Assembly: GCA_938001965.1 (NCBI GenBank)
Contig: CALLBC010000201.1
Span: 1 to 50,289 of the forward strand
Length of the DNA stretch: 50,289 nucleotides
DNA from: an uncultured Bdellovibrionales bacterium
Lineage (GTDB): Bacteria; Bdellovibrionota; Bdellovibrionia; Bdellovibrionales; UBA1609
Direction: 5' to 3'
Shown here piece after piece: positions 1 through 10,767 of this stretch. The translations under genes were made by a program, and so were the position numbers. The notes beneath the pieces were generated by a model, which did no database searches, was not told the origin of the DNA, and worked only from the letters and a program-made list of their open reading frames with translations. Positions within the stretch are counted from its first letter, which is position 1. Every line of letters begins with the position of its first letter.

Positions 1-2091
1 TAATTTTGTGACATATCTGATTCCAGAATCTATTCCATGCACGCGATAATAGGACCTGGCAAAAAGTATATTTAAATCAACACTATCGGGCTCAATCTTT
101 AGAGCCTTTGACATTGCTGCATATGCCTTTTTATACTCCCCTACTCTAATTAATGCTTTCCCTTTTGTAACATATGCATCGATGTCCTCATTGTACTTCA
201 AGAGTGCTTTATCTGCGTATTTAATTGCTTTTCGCGAGTTTCCTTTTGTTAGCTCTAGCTCAGCAAAACTTCCATAAATTTTATAATGACCTCTTACTTT
301 TTTATGAGTTTTATTAAGTACTTCAAAAGCCTCATTAAATTTATATTTAGTTGTTAAGTATTTTGCTAATTGCGATGCCACCTTCACACTTGATGGGTTT
401 ACCTCTAGGGATTTCTCTAATAAATTTACTGCGTCCTCTGATAAGTTTAAATTCCACAAACTTTTAGCGGCCCTTTGAGCAGCTATATCATTTTTTGGAT
501 TTACTCGAATGGCCTCTTTATAATAAGCTTGGGCCGCATTATAATCTTCTTGTTCAAAAAATTGATCCCCTTGCGAAATATAACTTTGATCAGATAAATT
601 AACCTTTTCTTCGCCACCAAAATAACTAACATATAAATTCTCCGCTTTTTTATTAAGCGGATCTAATTTATATGATTTATCTATATGAGGCATTGCCGTA
701 TTTACGTCTTTTAACCTTAAGTGCGAGTCGGCCAAATAGTAGTTAGCCACACTCAAAACCTTATTATCAACGCGTTTTTTCATAGCTAAGGCTTTGTTAA
801 TTTCAGAAATAGACTTCTCATATTGGCTAAAAAATGTATTTCTCATTGCGCCAACGTATATCAATGCTTTTTTGTTTTTAGAGTTATTTTTAATAATACT
901 TTTAAACCGATCAATGGCCTGATCTTCTTGATTCAAGTTAAAATATGTAACAGCAGATAAATACGGTGTAGCAAGCCAGGTGGGCCATAGGCCTTCAAGC
1001 ATGGACACATACTCAAGCGATTCATTGAATTTTTGTTTAGAAACTAAAATTTCAGACTTCAAATAATAAGAAATTGTTGGAGGAAAATCGGAGTCTCCGT
1101 ACTGTTTAATTATTGAATCAATATTTTTCTCAGCCTTAGCCTTATATCCATTAAGCATTAAGTAAATATTGTTACAATTTTCATAGTTTAAAGTTGTTGA
1201 ATCATATTTTTTAGCTATGCCCGTTAGTTTTGTAACGATCTTTAAATTCTCTATATTTTTTTTGCTATAAGGCCATAAGTTATAATAGGAAACACATAAT
1301 AAAGAATACAAGTCCTCGTATGTTGGGTCTGCCTCTAAAACTTTTACAAATTGCTTTTGAGCATTTATATATCCCTCAAATGTATCGGTAAGAAAGTATT
1401 TTATCCCAAGGTCTGCTTCTTTTTTTACAACCTCAGGCCTAAGCTCTACTTTATTTTCTGGGTATATAAATCGTATATCACCACTTGCACTCTTTGATCC
1501 TTGATCTAAATATAAATATGCACCCAGACAGCCAATAGCAATCAGCAAAACCTTCTTTAAAAAGCCGCCTCCTCTTTTTTTATTTTTTACTGGTGTTTTT
1601 TTCGAATTATGTTTTTTATCTTTAGGCTCTTTTTTTGGTTTTACTTTAGAAAAATCATAATTTTGACTTTTATCAATAATTTTTGATTTATTTTTTACTG
1701 GCTTTTTTGGGCTATTGTTTTTATCAACGTTTAAGAATTTTTTTCTTTTATTTTTTGGCTGCTCTATTGGCTTTGGTGTCTCAGGTAATGTTGGCAGCTC
1801 TGGAAGGTCTTTTTGAGTTGTACTACTAACTTTTGTTGTACTTACATCAACATCCCAATTAGTTTCATCATCGTCAAATGAATCTACTTTACTTAAGTTT
1901 GTTAATAAAAAATCGTAAAACTCGCTGTTATGGCTTATTGGTCTCCAGGCTCCCCCTGGATAACTAGAAATACTTTCAGTCCCATCAAAATCACCATTAT
2001 TAATTTGCAACATTACTTCACGGGTTGATAAAGGACCTTGGATTTTTCCCTTACTTGATCTAATCAGCCATTGCGCAGTTTTTTTACTCAT
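1..2091 (-). CDS. TPR-repeat protein with N-terminal GYF_2-like domain, Lys-rich linker and one TM helix; C-terminus truncated by the window edge
   Basis: Minus-strand reading frame open from ATG at 2089-2091 to position 1 (MSKKTAQWLIRSSKGKIQGPLSTREVMLQINNGDFDG...; later KKVLLIAIGCLGAYLYLD and repeated TPR-like helices). Absent from the ORF track because it runs off the edge. Confidence 0.8.
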   Translation of the reverse strand, partial: MSKKTAQWLIRSSKGKIQGPLSTREVMLQINNGDFDGTESISSYPGGAWRPISHNSEFYDFLLTNLSKVDSFDDDETNWDVDVSTTKVSSTTQKDLPELPTLPETPKPIEQPKNKRKKFLNVDKNNSPKKPVKNKSKIIDKSQNYDFSKVKPKKEPKDKKHNSKKTPVKNKKRGGGFLKKVLLIAIGCLGAYLYLDQGSKSASGDIRFIYPENKVELRPEVVKKEADLGIKYFLTDTFEGYINAQKQFVKVLEADPTYEDLYSLLCVSYYNLWPYSKKNIENLKIVTKLTGIAKKYDSTTLNYENCNNIYLMLNGYKAKAEKNIDSIIKQYGDSDFPPTISYYLKSEILVSKQKFNESLEYVSMLEGLWPTWLATPYLSAVTYFNLNQEDQAIDRFKSIIKNNSKNKKALIYVGAMRNTFFSQYEKSISEINKALAMKKRVDNKVLSVANYYLADSHLRLKDVNTAMPHIDKSYKLDPLNKKAENLYVSYFGGEEKVNLSDQSYISQGDQFFEQEDYNAAQAYYKEAIRVNPKNDIAAQRAAKSLWNLNLSEDAVNLLEKSLEVNPSSVKVASQLAKYLTTKYKFNEAFEVLNKTHKKVRGHYKIYGSFAELELTKGNSRKAIKYADKALLKYNEDIDAYVTKGKALIRVGEYKKAYAAMSKALKIEPDSVDLNILFARSYYRVHGIDSGIRYVTKL

Positions 2092-2103
2092 AACACTCTA
2101 ATG

Positions 2104-3357
2104 TTATTCGATTCTTTTGATGGAAGCACCTAATTTTGTTAACTTATTTTCTAATTTCTCATATCCACGATCTAAGTGATAAATTCTATTAACTACAGTC
2201 TCTCCCTTAGCCACAAGTCCAGCTAAAATTAAGCATGCACTTGCTCTAAGATCTGTAGCCATTACCGGAGCACCAGTAAGTTGGTTTTTATTCCCACGCA
2301 CTACACAAACTCTCGCCTTCATAGATATATCTGCATTTAAACGCAATAGCTCTTGTACATGCATAAATCTATTTTCAAATATTGTTTCAGTGACGATACT
2401 TGAGCCCTGAGCTTGGGTCATTAGGGCCATGAACTGTGCCTGTAAATCCGTTGGAAAACCAGGGTGTGGGGTTGTTGTTACATCGACAGCCTTCCAGCTA
2501 TTGGTTTCATTCACACTTACAAAGTTCTCGCCAACTTCAATTGAAAATCCAGACTCACGCATTTTAGAAATTAAAGCCTCTATGTCTTTAGGGTTACAAT
2601 TTGTTACTTTAACCGAACCCCCAGTTATAGCCCCAGCAATTAATAAGGTTCCCGCTTCAATTCTGTCCGCAATGATATGATGCTCTGAAGGAGACAAGCT
2701 TTTAACTCCCTCAATGGTTATAATTCCAGTGCCTGCGCCGCTAATTTTTGCGCCCATTTTTACTAGGTATGCAGCCAAATCAACTATCTCAGGTTCTTTC
2801 GCAGCATTTTCAATGGTCGTCGTTCCCTCGGCAAGAACAGCTGCCATTAGTACATTCTCTGTTGCGCCCACAGAAGGCATATCAAAAATTATTTGTGTTC
2901 CCCTTAAACCGGAGGTTTTTGAAACAACATACCCTGAAGTGACTTCACTTTCTGCACCCAATTGCTCAATTGCATTTAAGTGATAATCAATTGGGCGACT
3001 ACCTATTGCACAACCGCCCGGAAGACTAACTCTTGCTTGTTTATGCCTTGCCAATAATGGGCCTAAACATAAAATGCTTGCTCTCATTTTTCTTACAAGA
3101 TCGTAATGAGCCTCAAAGGTTTTTAATGGCTTAACAACTATCTTTAAAGTGTTTTCATTAAAGCTTGTCTCACAACCAAAAGACTCAAGTAAGTCCCTTG
3201 TTGATTTAATATCCATTAAGTCTGGAACATTGTGAAAAATATGTTCACCATCAGCCAATAAGGTTGAGAATAAAATTGGCAACGCAGCATTTTTAGCTCC
3301 GCCAGTGGCTACTTCGCCATTTAATTTGTTGCCGCCATTAATTACCATTTTTTGCAT
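2104..3357 (-). CDS. murA: UDP-N-acetylglucosamine 1-carboxyvinyltransferase
   Basis: MVINGGNKLNGEVATGGAKNAALPILFSTLLADG start and full-length EPSP-synthase-fold family sequence. Confidence 0.97.
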   Translation of the reverse strand: MQKMVINGGNKLNGEVATGGAKNAALPILFSTLLADGEHIFHNVPDLMDIKSTRDLLESFGCETSFNENTLKIVVKPLKTFEAHYDLVRKMRASILCLGPLLARHKQARVSLPGGCAIGSRPIDYHLNAIEQLGAESEVTSGYVVSKTSGLRGTQIIFDMPSVGATENVLMAAVLAEGTTTIENAAKEPEIVDLAAYLVKMGAKISGAGTGIITIEGVKSLSPSEHHIIADRIEAGTLLIAGAITGGSVKVTNCNPKDIEALISKMRESGFSIEVGENFVSVNETNSWKAVDVTTTPHPGFPTDLQAQFMALMTQAQGSSIVTETIFENRFMHVQELLRLNADISMKARVCVVRGNKNQLTGAPVMATDLRASACLILAGLVAKGETVVNRIYHLDRGYEKLENKLTKLGASIKRIE

Positions 3358-3358
3358 T

Positions 3359-4222
3359 TTATTCTCCAGTCTTATTTATTGCTTTCATAAACCTTGGCAA
3401 TCCAGAGTAATCTTTATGTAGTGATAGATCCATAAAAAAATTAGTTTGTTTAAATAATTCTTCCACTTTTTCAGACTGCTTATCTCCAAACTCCATCAAG
3501 TATAAACCACTAGGCTTAAGCCATGACGCCGCCCTTTCTGTCCAACTTATAATATCTTCTAACCCATGGTGATTTGAAAAAAGAGCAATACTTGGTTCAT
3601 ATTTTTTAACATTTTCTTCAACAAATCCACCTTCAGGATCAATATATGGAGGATTAGCTAAAATTAAATCAAACTGGTTAGTATACTTTTCTATAGATAG
3701 GTCTTTAATATCACCAAGAATAAAATCAACCTTACCGCTCAAGCCAAGCTTTTCACAATTTATTTTTGCCACTTCTAATGCATCTTTACTAATATCCATA
3801 GCCACTAAGGATGCGGCCCCCAGCTCTTTCAATACGCTTTGACCAAGACATCCCGAGCCAACACCCATGTCTAAAATCTTTATATTTTCCTTTCCAGAAC
3901 ACCATTTCAGCGCCTCTTCAGCCAATAGCTCAGTTTCAGGCCTTGGAATTAAAACACTTTTATTTACAAGAAATTTAGATTTATAGAAGTATTTATAACC
4001 AACTATATAGGCAACTGGCTCACCAACAGAGCGTCTTTGTATTTTTTTATTTAATTGCTCCTGATCGGCAATACTAACCTCAAGATCTTCTCTTGTTATT
4101 AACTCATGTAGTTCTAAATTTAAGTGATCTGTAAACAGTAGCTTTGCATCTAAGCCAGCTGACTCAATATTATTTTTTTTTAAGATCACCGTAGCTTCAT
4201 TAAGTAGCGATTTTAAAGTCAT
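3359..4222 (-). CDS. prmC: peptide chain release factor N5-glutamine methyltransferase
   Basis: NPPYI motif, SAM-binding [11 protein letters not shown]; overlaps the prfA stop (ATGA). Confidence 0.96.
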   Translation of the reverse strand: MTLKSLLNEATVILKKNNIESAGLDAKLLFTDHLNLELHELITREDLEVSIADQEQLNKKIQRRSVGEPVAYIVGYKYFYKSKFLVNKSVLIPRPETELLAEEALKWCSGKENIKILDMGVGSGCLGQSVLKELGAASLVAMDISKDALEVAKINCEKLGLSGKVDFILGDIKDLSIEKYTNQFDLILANPPYIDPEGGFVEENVKKYEPSIALFSNHHGLEDIISWTERAASWLKPSGLYLMEFGDKQSEKVEELFKQTNFFMDLSLHKDYSGLPRFMKAINKTGE

Positions 4223-5295
4223 TGTGTTTGGTTTTTTAATGCTTCAGCTTGAAAGTGAGCAACGATAGGCTCCAATATTACTTCAACTTTCCCACCCATA
4301 ATATCGTTGATGGCATGAGTGGTGAAACCTATACGGTGATCCGTAATTCTTGATTGTGGAAAATTATAGGTTCTAATTCTTTCAGATCTATCACCTGTTC
4401 CTATTTGAGAAAGCCTGTCATCAGAAGCATCTTTCATCTTCTTTTCTTCAGCAATAGCATGTAACCTTGAATACAATACTTTCATGGCCTGTTCTCGGTT
4501 TGATTGTTGGGATTTACCATCTTGGCAAGTAACAACCAACCCTGACGGAAGATGGGTAATTCTTACCGCCGAATCAGTTGTGTTTACTGACTGCCCACCA
4601 TTTCCACTGGATCTGTATGTATCGATCCTAAGATCATTCGGGTTAATTTTAATTTTAACATCATCAACCTCAGGGATTACAGCTACTGTAATTGTTGAGG
4701 TGTGTACGCGCCCTTGTGACTCTGTTTTTGGAACCCTCTGAACTCTATGCACTCCACTTTCAAACTTCATTTTACTATAAACTTTGTCTCCTGAAATACT
4801 AGCAATAATTTCTTTGAAACCACCAGCGTTGCCGGGAGATGTTGAAATTAGTTGTAACTTCCACTTTTGGTTTGAAGCAAAAAAAGAATAAGCTCTAAAT
4901 AGTTCTTCCGCGAATAAGCTGGCTTCATCCCCGCCGGCCCCAGCACGAAGCTCTAAAATAATATTTTTATTGTCATTTGGGTCTTTTGGTAAAAGGAGAA
5001 TCTTTAAGCTTTCTTCAATCGCATTGGCTTTAGCATTAAGCTCATTGAGCTCTTCCTTCGCCATAGCACGCATTTCTTCATCTTTTTCTGTATCTAGCAT
5101 TTCAAGGCTTGATTTAATGCCTTCTTTGCAACTTTTATACTCTTTATAACTAAGTACGATTTCTTCAACCTCAGCTATTTCTTTCATTAAGTCTGTATAT
5201 TGCTTTGGGTCCGCTGTGATTTGCGGATCCTGTAACTTCATTTGTAAGTGTTCGTAATTACTTTCTACTTCTTCTAATTTTTTAAACATGTTCAA
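4219..5295 (-). CDS. prfA: peptide chain release factor 1
   Basis: GGQ motif ([25 protein letters not shown]), full length. Confidence 0.97.
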   Translation of the reverse strand: MNMFKKLEEVESNYEHLQMKLQDPQITADPKQYTDLMKEIAEVEEIVLSYKEYKSCKEGIKSSLEMLDTEKDEEMRAMAKEELNELNAKANAIEESLKILLLPKDPNDNKNIILELRAGAGGDEASLFAEELFRAYSFFASNQKWKLQLISTSPGNAGGFKEIIASISGDKVYSKMKFESGVHRVQRVPKTESQGRVHTSTITVAVIPEVDDVKIKINPNDLRIDTYRSSGNGGQSVNTTDSAVRITHLPSGLVVTCQDGKSQQSNREQAMKVLYSRLHAIAEEKKMKDASDDRLSQIGTGDRSERIRTYNFPQSRITDHRIGFTTHAINDIMGGKVEVILEPIVAHFQAEALKNQTQ

Positions 5296-5357
5296 CCTCT
5301 ATAAATATAAAAACAATTTAGACAAGATAATTTATCTTATTGTAACTATACTCATAG

Positions 5358-7019
5358 CTAATTAGACATGGAAGTCATGAACTCTTCGTTGCTCTTAGCA
5401 TTTTTCAACTTATCTAATAAGAACTCCATACTATCCACAACATTCATTGGCGCCAGTACTTTTCTTAATATCCATAAACGGTTTAAGTCTTTTTTATCAA
5501 TCAATAAATCTTCTTTTCTGGTTCCAGATTTATTAATATCCATACAAGGGAATGTTCTTTTTTCCATTAGCTTACGATCTAAGTGAATCTCAGCATTACC
5601 TGTACCTTTAAATTCCTCAAAAATTACCTCATCCATTCTTGAACCAGTATCAATAAGGGCCGTGGCAATAATTGTTAAACTTCCGCCTTCTTCAATATTT
5701 CTGGCAGCACCAAAAAATCGCTTTGGCTTATGTAGTGCATTTGAATCAACACCACCTGATAAAATCTTACCAGAAGGTGGAACCACTGTGTTGTAAGCTC
5801 TTGCAAGCCTAGTAATTGAATCCAATAAAATTACAACATCATGCTTTTGCTCAACTAAACGCTTAGCTTTTTCAATTACCATTTCAGCAACTTGTACATG
5901 TCGAGTTGGTGGTTCATCAAAGGTTGAACTTACAACCTCGCCATCAACATTTCTGGACATATCAGTCACTTCCTCAGGTCTTTCATCAATTAATAAAACA
6001 ATGAGTTTAATTTCAGGATGGTTTTCGGCAATAGACTTTGCAATATTTTGCATAATTACAGTCTTACCTGTTCTTGGTGGCGCAACAATAAGAGCTCTCT
6101 GGCCTTTACCTAGTGGTGCCATTAGATCAATCACACGAGTTGTATATTCATTTGGCTTATGCTCTAAAATTAAACGCTCTTCTGGGTACAAAGGAGTTAA
6201 GTTATCAAATAATACCTTATCTTTACTTTGCTCCGGTGGTGCATGATTTAAAGTTTCTAATTTAAGTAGTGCGAAATATCTCTCATTATCTTTTGGCGGC
6301 CGAACAGTTCCCGAGATAGTATCACCGGTTCTTAAACCCATTCTTCTAATTTGTGATGGACTCACATAAATATCATCCGGGCCCGGTAAATAATTATAAT
6401 CTGGAGACCTTAGAAAACCGTAACCGTCTGGAAGAATTTCCAAACAACCACTACCAAAAATATCGCCTAGCATTGCCGCACGCTTTAATACGTTAAACAC
6501 TAAGTCTTGGCGTCTCATTCCGGCTGCGTTTTCAATTTTTAATTTTATTCCAAGATCTAGTAACTCTTGGATGTTTTTAGATTTTAGATTTTTTGAGTTT
6601 AAACTGTTTTTTTCTTCATCTGTTAAGTTGATATCACTTAAGTCGATTTCAATTTCTGGCTCATCATTATCATGTCTTCCAGAGTTCCCAGTGTTTCCAT
6701 TCCCATTGCGGTAGTTTCTGTTTTTTCCACCTTTCCCACGGTTATTAGAACGCCTAAAGTCTGACTTAGACCCTCCACTACGGCCTCTACCCTCAAATTT
6801 AACCTCTTTATATCCTGCCTTTTTCTCTTTTGGAGCCGCAGCCTTTTCTTCTGTTTTAGCTTCTGCAGCTTTTACAGGCTCCTTTTTTTCAACAGGGGCT
6901 TCTGCCTTTGGCTCTGCAGCAGCTTTTGTTTTTGCAGTTGCTTTGGCCGTTGTTTTTTTTGTTGTTTTCTTCTTTGTTGCTTTCTTTTTTGCTGGAGCAG
7001 CATCATCAGCTTTCGCCAT
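5358..7019 (-). CDS. rho: transcription termination factor Rho with long Ala/Lys/Pro- and Gly/Arg/Asn-rich N-terminal extension
   Basis: RNA-binding domain, Walker [52 protein letters not shown]. Confidence 0.97.
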   Translation of the reverse strand: MAKADDAAPAKKKATKKKTTKKTTAKATAKTKAAAEPKAEAPVEKKEPVKAAEAKTEEKAAAPKEKKAGYKEVKFEGRGRSGGSKSDFRRSNNRGKGGKNRNYRNGNGNTGNSGRHDNDEPEIEIDLSDINLTDEEKNSLNSKNLKSKNIQELLDLGIKLKIENAAGMRRQDLVFNVLKRAAMLGDIFGSGCLEILPDGYGFLRSPDYNYLPGPDDIYVSPSQIRRMGLRTGDTISGTVRPPKDNERYFALLKLETLNHAPPEQSKDKVLFDNLTPLYPEERLILEHKPNEYTTRVIDLMAPLGKGQRALIVAPPRTGKTVIMQNIAKSIAENHPEIKLIVLLIDERPEEVTDMSRNVDGEVVSSTFDEPPTRHVQVAEMVIEKAKRLVEQKHDVVILLDSITRLARAYNTVVPPSGKILSGGVDSNALHKPKRFFGAARNIEEGGSLTIIATALIDTGSRMDEVIFEEFKGTGNAEIHLDRKLMEKRTFPCMDINKSGTRKEDLLIDKKDLNRLWILRKVLAPMNVVDSMEFLLDKLKNAKSNEEFMTSMSN

Positions 7020-7298
7020 TACTATAACCTCTTGATATTATTTATATTTAATTTTCCTTGGGATTTATTTAGGTATAACTTAGGCTCGAATCAAAATTAT
7101 TACTCTTTATATTAAAGTAAAACCTTTGTTATGAGCCCATAGTGCTTGATTTTAGACCCAATAGCAAGACTTTAATCTGGAAACAGAATTTATTCATCAA
7201 AGCTCCATTTTTAGTGCCTCAGGCCGAAACAAAATTCCTAAAAAACTGTAAATATTATGACTCTTTTCCCGAAAACTTCTTAAAATTGTTAATATTTC

Positions 7299-7325
7299 TT
7301 AATTTTTGAGCCTCAAATCCGATAA
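7299..7325 (+). promoter_or_regulatory. candidate sigma-28 (FliA-type) promoter upstream of the PilZ gene
   Basis: TTAATTTT-N11-TCCGATAA versus E. coli consensus TAAAGTTT-N11-GCCGATAA (6/8 and 7/8 matches, exact 11-nt spacer). Confidence 0.5.
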
Positions 7326-7394
7326 ATCCTTTGTAAGTTTAATTATATTTTTACCAGCTAGATTATGAATAGCCCAGAATCAGGAGAGTTTTTT

Positions 7395-7763
7395 ATGGAT
7401 TTAAACAGCACAGAAGTAGCGCCAAGAGTAGTGCTTAGCCTTCCTATTTTATTTAGAAAAACCTATGGTCGTCGCGATGAAAACGGCCTATTAAAAAATA
7501 TTAGCTTAACTGGCGCTCTATTAGAGTCTACAAACCAAAACTATATGCCTAATGACAAACTAATTTTCCAAATGCATGTTAGTGGTCGCGAACGAAATAT
7601 AAACGCTAAAATTATTTGGAAAGGCACTAATGGCTATGGTGTACAGTTTTTACCGTTCAACAAAGCGGATGTTCAGTTAATTGATGATTTAATTTATTTT
7701 GTAAATGTTAAAAAAGAGAGTAAAAAAGATTTACTTTCTTCAATATTTAAAAAAGTTAGCTAG
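7395..7763 (+). CDS. PilZ-domain protein
   Basis: RVVLSLPILFRKTYGRRDENGLLKNISLTGALLES; start chosen at ATG 7395 because CAGGAGAG lies just upstream. Confidence 0.8.
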   Translation: MDLNSTEVAPRVVLSLPILFRKTYGRRDENGLLKNISLTGALLESTNQNYMPNDKLIFQMHVSGRERNINAKIIWKGTNGYGVQFLPFNKADVQLIDDLIYFVNVKKESKKDLLSSIFKKVS

Positions 7764-7837
7764 GCTTAGAGTTAAAATTAAACTACCAGCTATATCATAT
7801 CGCCCTAACGTAAACTTCATTCACTAAGGCCTATAAT

Positions 7838-7869
7838 AAAAAAAAGCCACTTAAAAAGTGGCTTTTTTT
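7838..7869. terminator. bidirectional intrinsic terminator between convergent genes
   Basis: A-tract, GCCACTT-aaa-AAGTGGC stem, then TTTTTTT. Confidence 0.9.
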
Positions 7870-7870
7870 C

Positions 7871-9352
7871 TTACTCAATTTGTGTGGTTGAGGTATTAAA
7901 ATCAATGGCTCGTCTTGATCTTTTCTTTCTGTATATTATGAACAGTAGTACAGCCGCTAACAAACCTATAGCTAGTGCCCCAAGCATCATTTTTTGATCT
8001 TTATCCGCAGTGGAAGCTATTTTCTTTGCTTTACGCTTTAAATTCTTTTTCTTCTTCGCCATTACCGGTGGAGGTGGCGGCACATTCACTCTCGGCGGTG
8101 GTGGAGGCGGCGCTACTTTAGCAACTGGCGGAGGCGGTGGTGCCTGCTCAATTGGTGGCGGAGGCGGCGGTAAATCTTGCTCAAATGCATCTGCCGGTGG
8201 CGGTGGTGGTATATCATTTTTTGCTACTACTGGTGGTGGAGGTGGTATATTTTCTTCAATTGGTGGTGGAGGTGGAGCATTAAACTCCTCCTCTACTGGT
8301 GGTTGATTTTGATTATTATTATAATCATTTTGCGCAAGTGACGTAGCCACTGCTGGCCCACCTTCTGACCAATACCTTAACTCATAGCTATCTTCCACAT
8401 TCCCTTTAGAAGACACTGATGGGTTTGTTGCCCAAATTTCTTTCCAGCTCTGAGAGTGACCTAATAAGTTTTTTGAAACCGTTCTAATATTTTCCCCAGC
8501 CTGTATAGTATATATCTGTGGAGATAAATTTAAGTCTTCATAGTAAGTAAGTAACGAGTCACTGTCATTGGGTCTCTGAGGTGAGTTATAATAAACTTTA
8601 TCACCTACTTTTACCCCACGACGAGCTAAAGTTGTATTTACTTTATATATATCTGCCTCTCTATCATCGCCATAAATTTTTTGGCTAATACTTGATACTG
8701 AGTCACCATCCCTAACAATATATATGGCGTTTGCTAAAATTCCATTTTTATTAAATGGTGCTGGCTTAACCTTTTGCACCGGAACCCAACTCTTTTTAGG
8801 TGCATCATCATAATAAACATCATTTGATGCTGTTTCTACAGGATAGCTTTCTTCAGGCGGAGACTCCGGAACAACCTCATTATTCTCAGCTATAGTTTCT
8901 TCTTCAGTGATTGTATTGGCAGCAATCTCTTCAGCAGGTTCGTCTTCAAACTCAAAATCATCTGCAGGGTTATTTGTATCTGCAAATGAATCAGCCTCAT
9001 CAAGTAACTCTTCATCTGTTACATCTTCAATGGCATCACTAGCATCAGCTAATGAAGTATCATCCTCATCACCAAAACCCTCTTCAAGGTCTGCATCAAA
9101 GTCACCGACCTTCTCGCCTTCATCAAACAGGTTTTCATCAGCGGCATCATCTAATTCAGCCACGTCTGCATCTTCATCTGTTAGTGGGTCATAGTCTTCA
9201 TCTTCGCCAAAGTCCTCATCTGCTTCAGTCACTTCCTGTGCTGATTCATCTGATCCCGAGCCTAAAAATGAACACGAAATAATACTTGTCGACAAAAAAC
9301 AAGATAATAAGATTGTTAAAAATAACTTCATCATAACTGCAATCCTTTGCAT
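7871..9352 (-). CDS. lipoprotein with acidic repeats, LysM-type domains, poly-proline segments and C-terminal TM helix
   Basis: Lipobox STSIISC; YIVRDGDSVSSISQKIYGDDREADIYKVN and YTIQAGENIRTVSKNLLGHSQSWKEIWATNP (LysM); PPPPP blocks; MMLGALAIGLLAAVLLFIIYRKKRSRR. Start may be at the internal MMKLF. Confidence 0.85.
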   Translation of the reverse strand: MQRIAVMMKLFLTILLSCFLSTSIISCSFLGSGSDESAQEVTEADEDFGEDEDYDPLTDEDADVAELDDAADENLFDEGEKVGDFDADLEEGFGDEDDTSLADASDAIEDVTDEELLDEADSFADTNNPADDFEFEDEPAEEIAANTITEEETIAENNEVVPESPPEESYPVETASNDVYYDDAPKKSWVPVQKVKPAPFNKNGILANAIYIVRDGDSVSSISQKIYGDDREADIYKVNTTLARRGVKVGDKVYYNSPQRPNDSDSLLTYYEDLNLSPQIYTIQAGENIRTVSKNLLGHSQSWKEIWATNPSVSSKGNVEDSYELRYWSEGGPAVATSLAQNDYNNNQNQPPVEEEFNAPPPPPIEENIPPPPPVVAKNDIPPPPPADAFEQDLPPPPPPIEQAPPPPPVAKVAPPPPPPRVNVPPPPPVMAKKKKNLKRKAKKIASTADKDQKMMLGALAIGLLAAVLLFIIYRKKRSRRAIDFNTSTTQIE

Positions 9353-9518
9353 AAGTTTATGAGATAACTCATCAAGATCTATTAAAACATATGCAAAGTT
9401 GTCTGAGAACGAATATATGCAAAAGCAAGTCCATAGGCTTAACTAATTCTTATTCTTTCAAAGAGACTGGACTAAAGTAATATATTAATTTAACAATTTT
9501 TAACATAAATTAAGCATT

Positions 9519-9977
9519 ATGAAGTACTTAGCAATATTATCACTATTATTTTTCTCGTCCTGTAAATCATCAAACACGGATGACAATACTTTAATAATTA
9601 AAAATAAAAAGCTGAATATAGAAATTGCAGATACAAATAAAAAAAGAGAACAAGGCTTAATGAACAGAGCAAGCCTACCAAAAGATGATGCCATGCTTTT
9701 TATATTTGATCGCGAATCTGTTTTAAGCTTTTGGATGAAAAACACCCTAATACCACTTAGTATTGCTTATATTAATAAGGACTGTGCAATTATTGATATT
9801 CAGCAAATGCAACCAGCCGACAAAAATGACTTAAACCCCAAGACCTACCCAAGCAAAGCTCCAGCTCTTTACGCACTAGAAACTAATATTAATTGGTATA
9901 AAAATAATAATATTAAGGTGGGTGACAAAATTACTATTGATTCAAAAAAGGTAAATATTTGTAACTTAAAAAAATAG
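9519..9977 (+). CDS. DUF192-family lipoprotein
   Basis: Lipobox-like LLFFSSC; EIADTNKKREQGLMNRASLPKDDAMLFIFDRESVLSFWMKNTLIPLSIAYI is the DUF192 signature. Confidence 0.88.
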   Translation: MKYLAILSLLFFSSCKSSNTDDNTLIIKNKKLNIEIADTNKKREQGLMNRASLPKDDAMLFIFDRESVLSFWMKNTLIPLSIAYINKDCAIIDIQQMQPADKNDLNPKTYPSKAPALYALETNINWYKNNNIKVGDKITIDSKKVNICNLKK

Positions 9978-10727
9978 TTTAACTCCGCCCATAATTCCTT
10001 GAGACTCTTTTCGACTAAGCACTGAGCTGTTTTGATATTCTAAAATTTCGAGTACATGCGAACCAAATAACCTAAAGTAGTTATAGTCTAAAAATACTCT
10101 GATTTCATGACGACGCCCAGACCTTCGTAGTGATATATCCTTCTCTGTGTTTTCTTCTGTGTGCGTTAAATGGTACGAGGCCCCAATTGTATCTATAAAA
10201 TACAACATCAACTCGCCACCCCATATATAGTTATTTACATTTTTTAATACACCGGCATCTATTTCTTTAGTTTTATTTACTCCATAAAATAAACTCAAGT
10301 GAGTTGTTTGCTGTGAACTCCCCACTAAGCGAAGAGATAAAGCCACATCACCCAAGTTTTCCTTAGAGTTCTCCGTTAAATAAAAATTTCCTACCACACC
10401 CAAGAATCTTGCATAGGCAGTTATACTGGCCCTATAAACTTCATATCTTGAATCCGCACCATCAATATCTAAATTTAAGTTTCCATACTCTAAACCAAAT
10501 GAGAATTCATATTTTTGATTTTCTTTAAAGTTTTTAGGGAGAACATTTACAATGGGTGCTACTTTCTTTTTACTGCTAGATTTTTTATTTGAGAAAACAT
10601 CTTTAACTGACCAACGTTTAGATTTTTTTTCTTTTGATAAAAATTTTAAATGATCCTCAATTAAATAAGGCGCCGCAAAGCTATAGGCCGGGATTAAATA
10701 TATTATAATTATTAGAATGTACTTCAT
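9966..10727 (-). CDS. hypothetical secreted/outer-membrane protein
   Basis: Signal peptide and alternating beta-strand-like pattern ending in a hydrophobic residue (MGGVKLFF). Confidence 0.6.
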   Translation of the reverse strand: MKYILIIIIYLIPAYSFAAPYLIEDHLKFLSKEKKSKRWSVKDVFSNKKSSSKKKVAPIVNVLPKNFKENQKYEFSFGLEYGNLNLDIDGADSRYEVYRASITAYARFLGVVGNFYLTENSKENLGDVALSLRLVGSSQQTTHLSLFYGVNKTKEIDAGVLKNVNNYIWGGELMLYFIDTIGASYHLTHTEENTEKDISLRRSGRRHEIRVFLDYNYFRLFGSHVLEILEYQNSSVLSRKESQGIMGGVKLFF

Positions 10728-10767
10728 AAATAATAGAGTACCATTATTTAATTTTAAGTTAACTCTT

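Noticed and set aside
8010-8306. Gly-rich plus-strand ORF (GGGGG repeats)
   Set aside because: Antisense shadow of the proline-rich codons of the LysM protein; no independent start signals.
8907-9194. Ser-rich plus-strand ORF (and the overlapping His-rich ORF 9052-9282)
   Set aside because: Antisense shadows of the Asp/Glu-rich repeat region of the same LysM protein.
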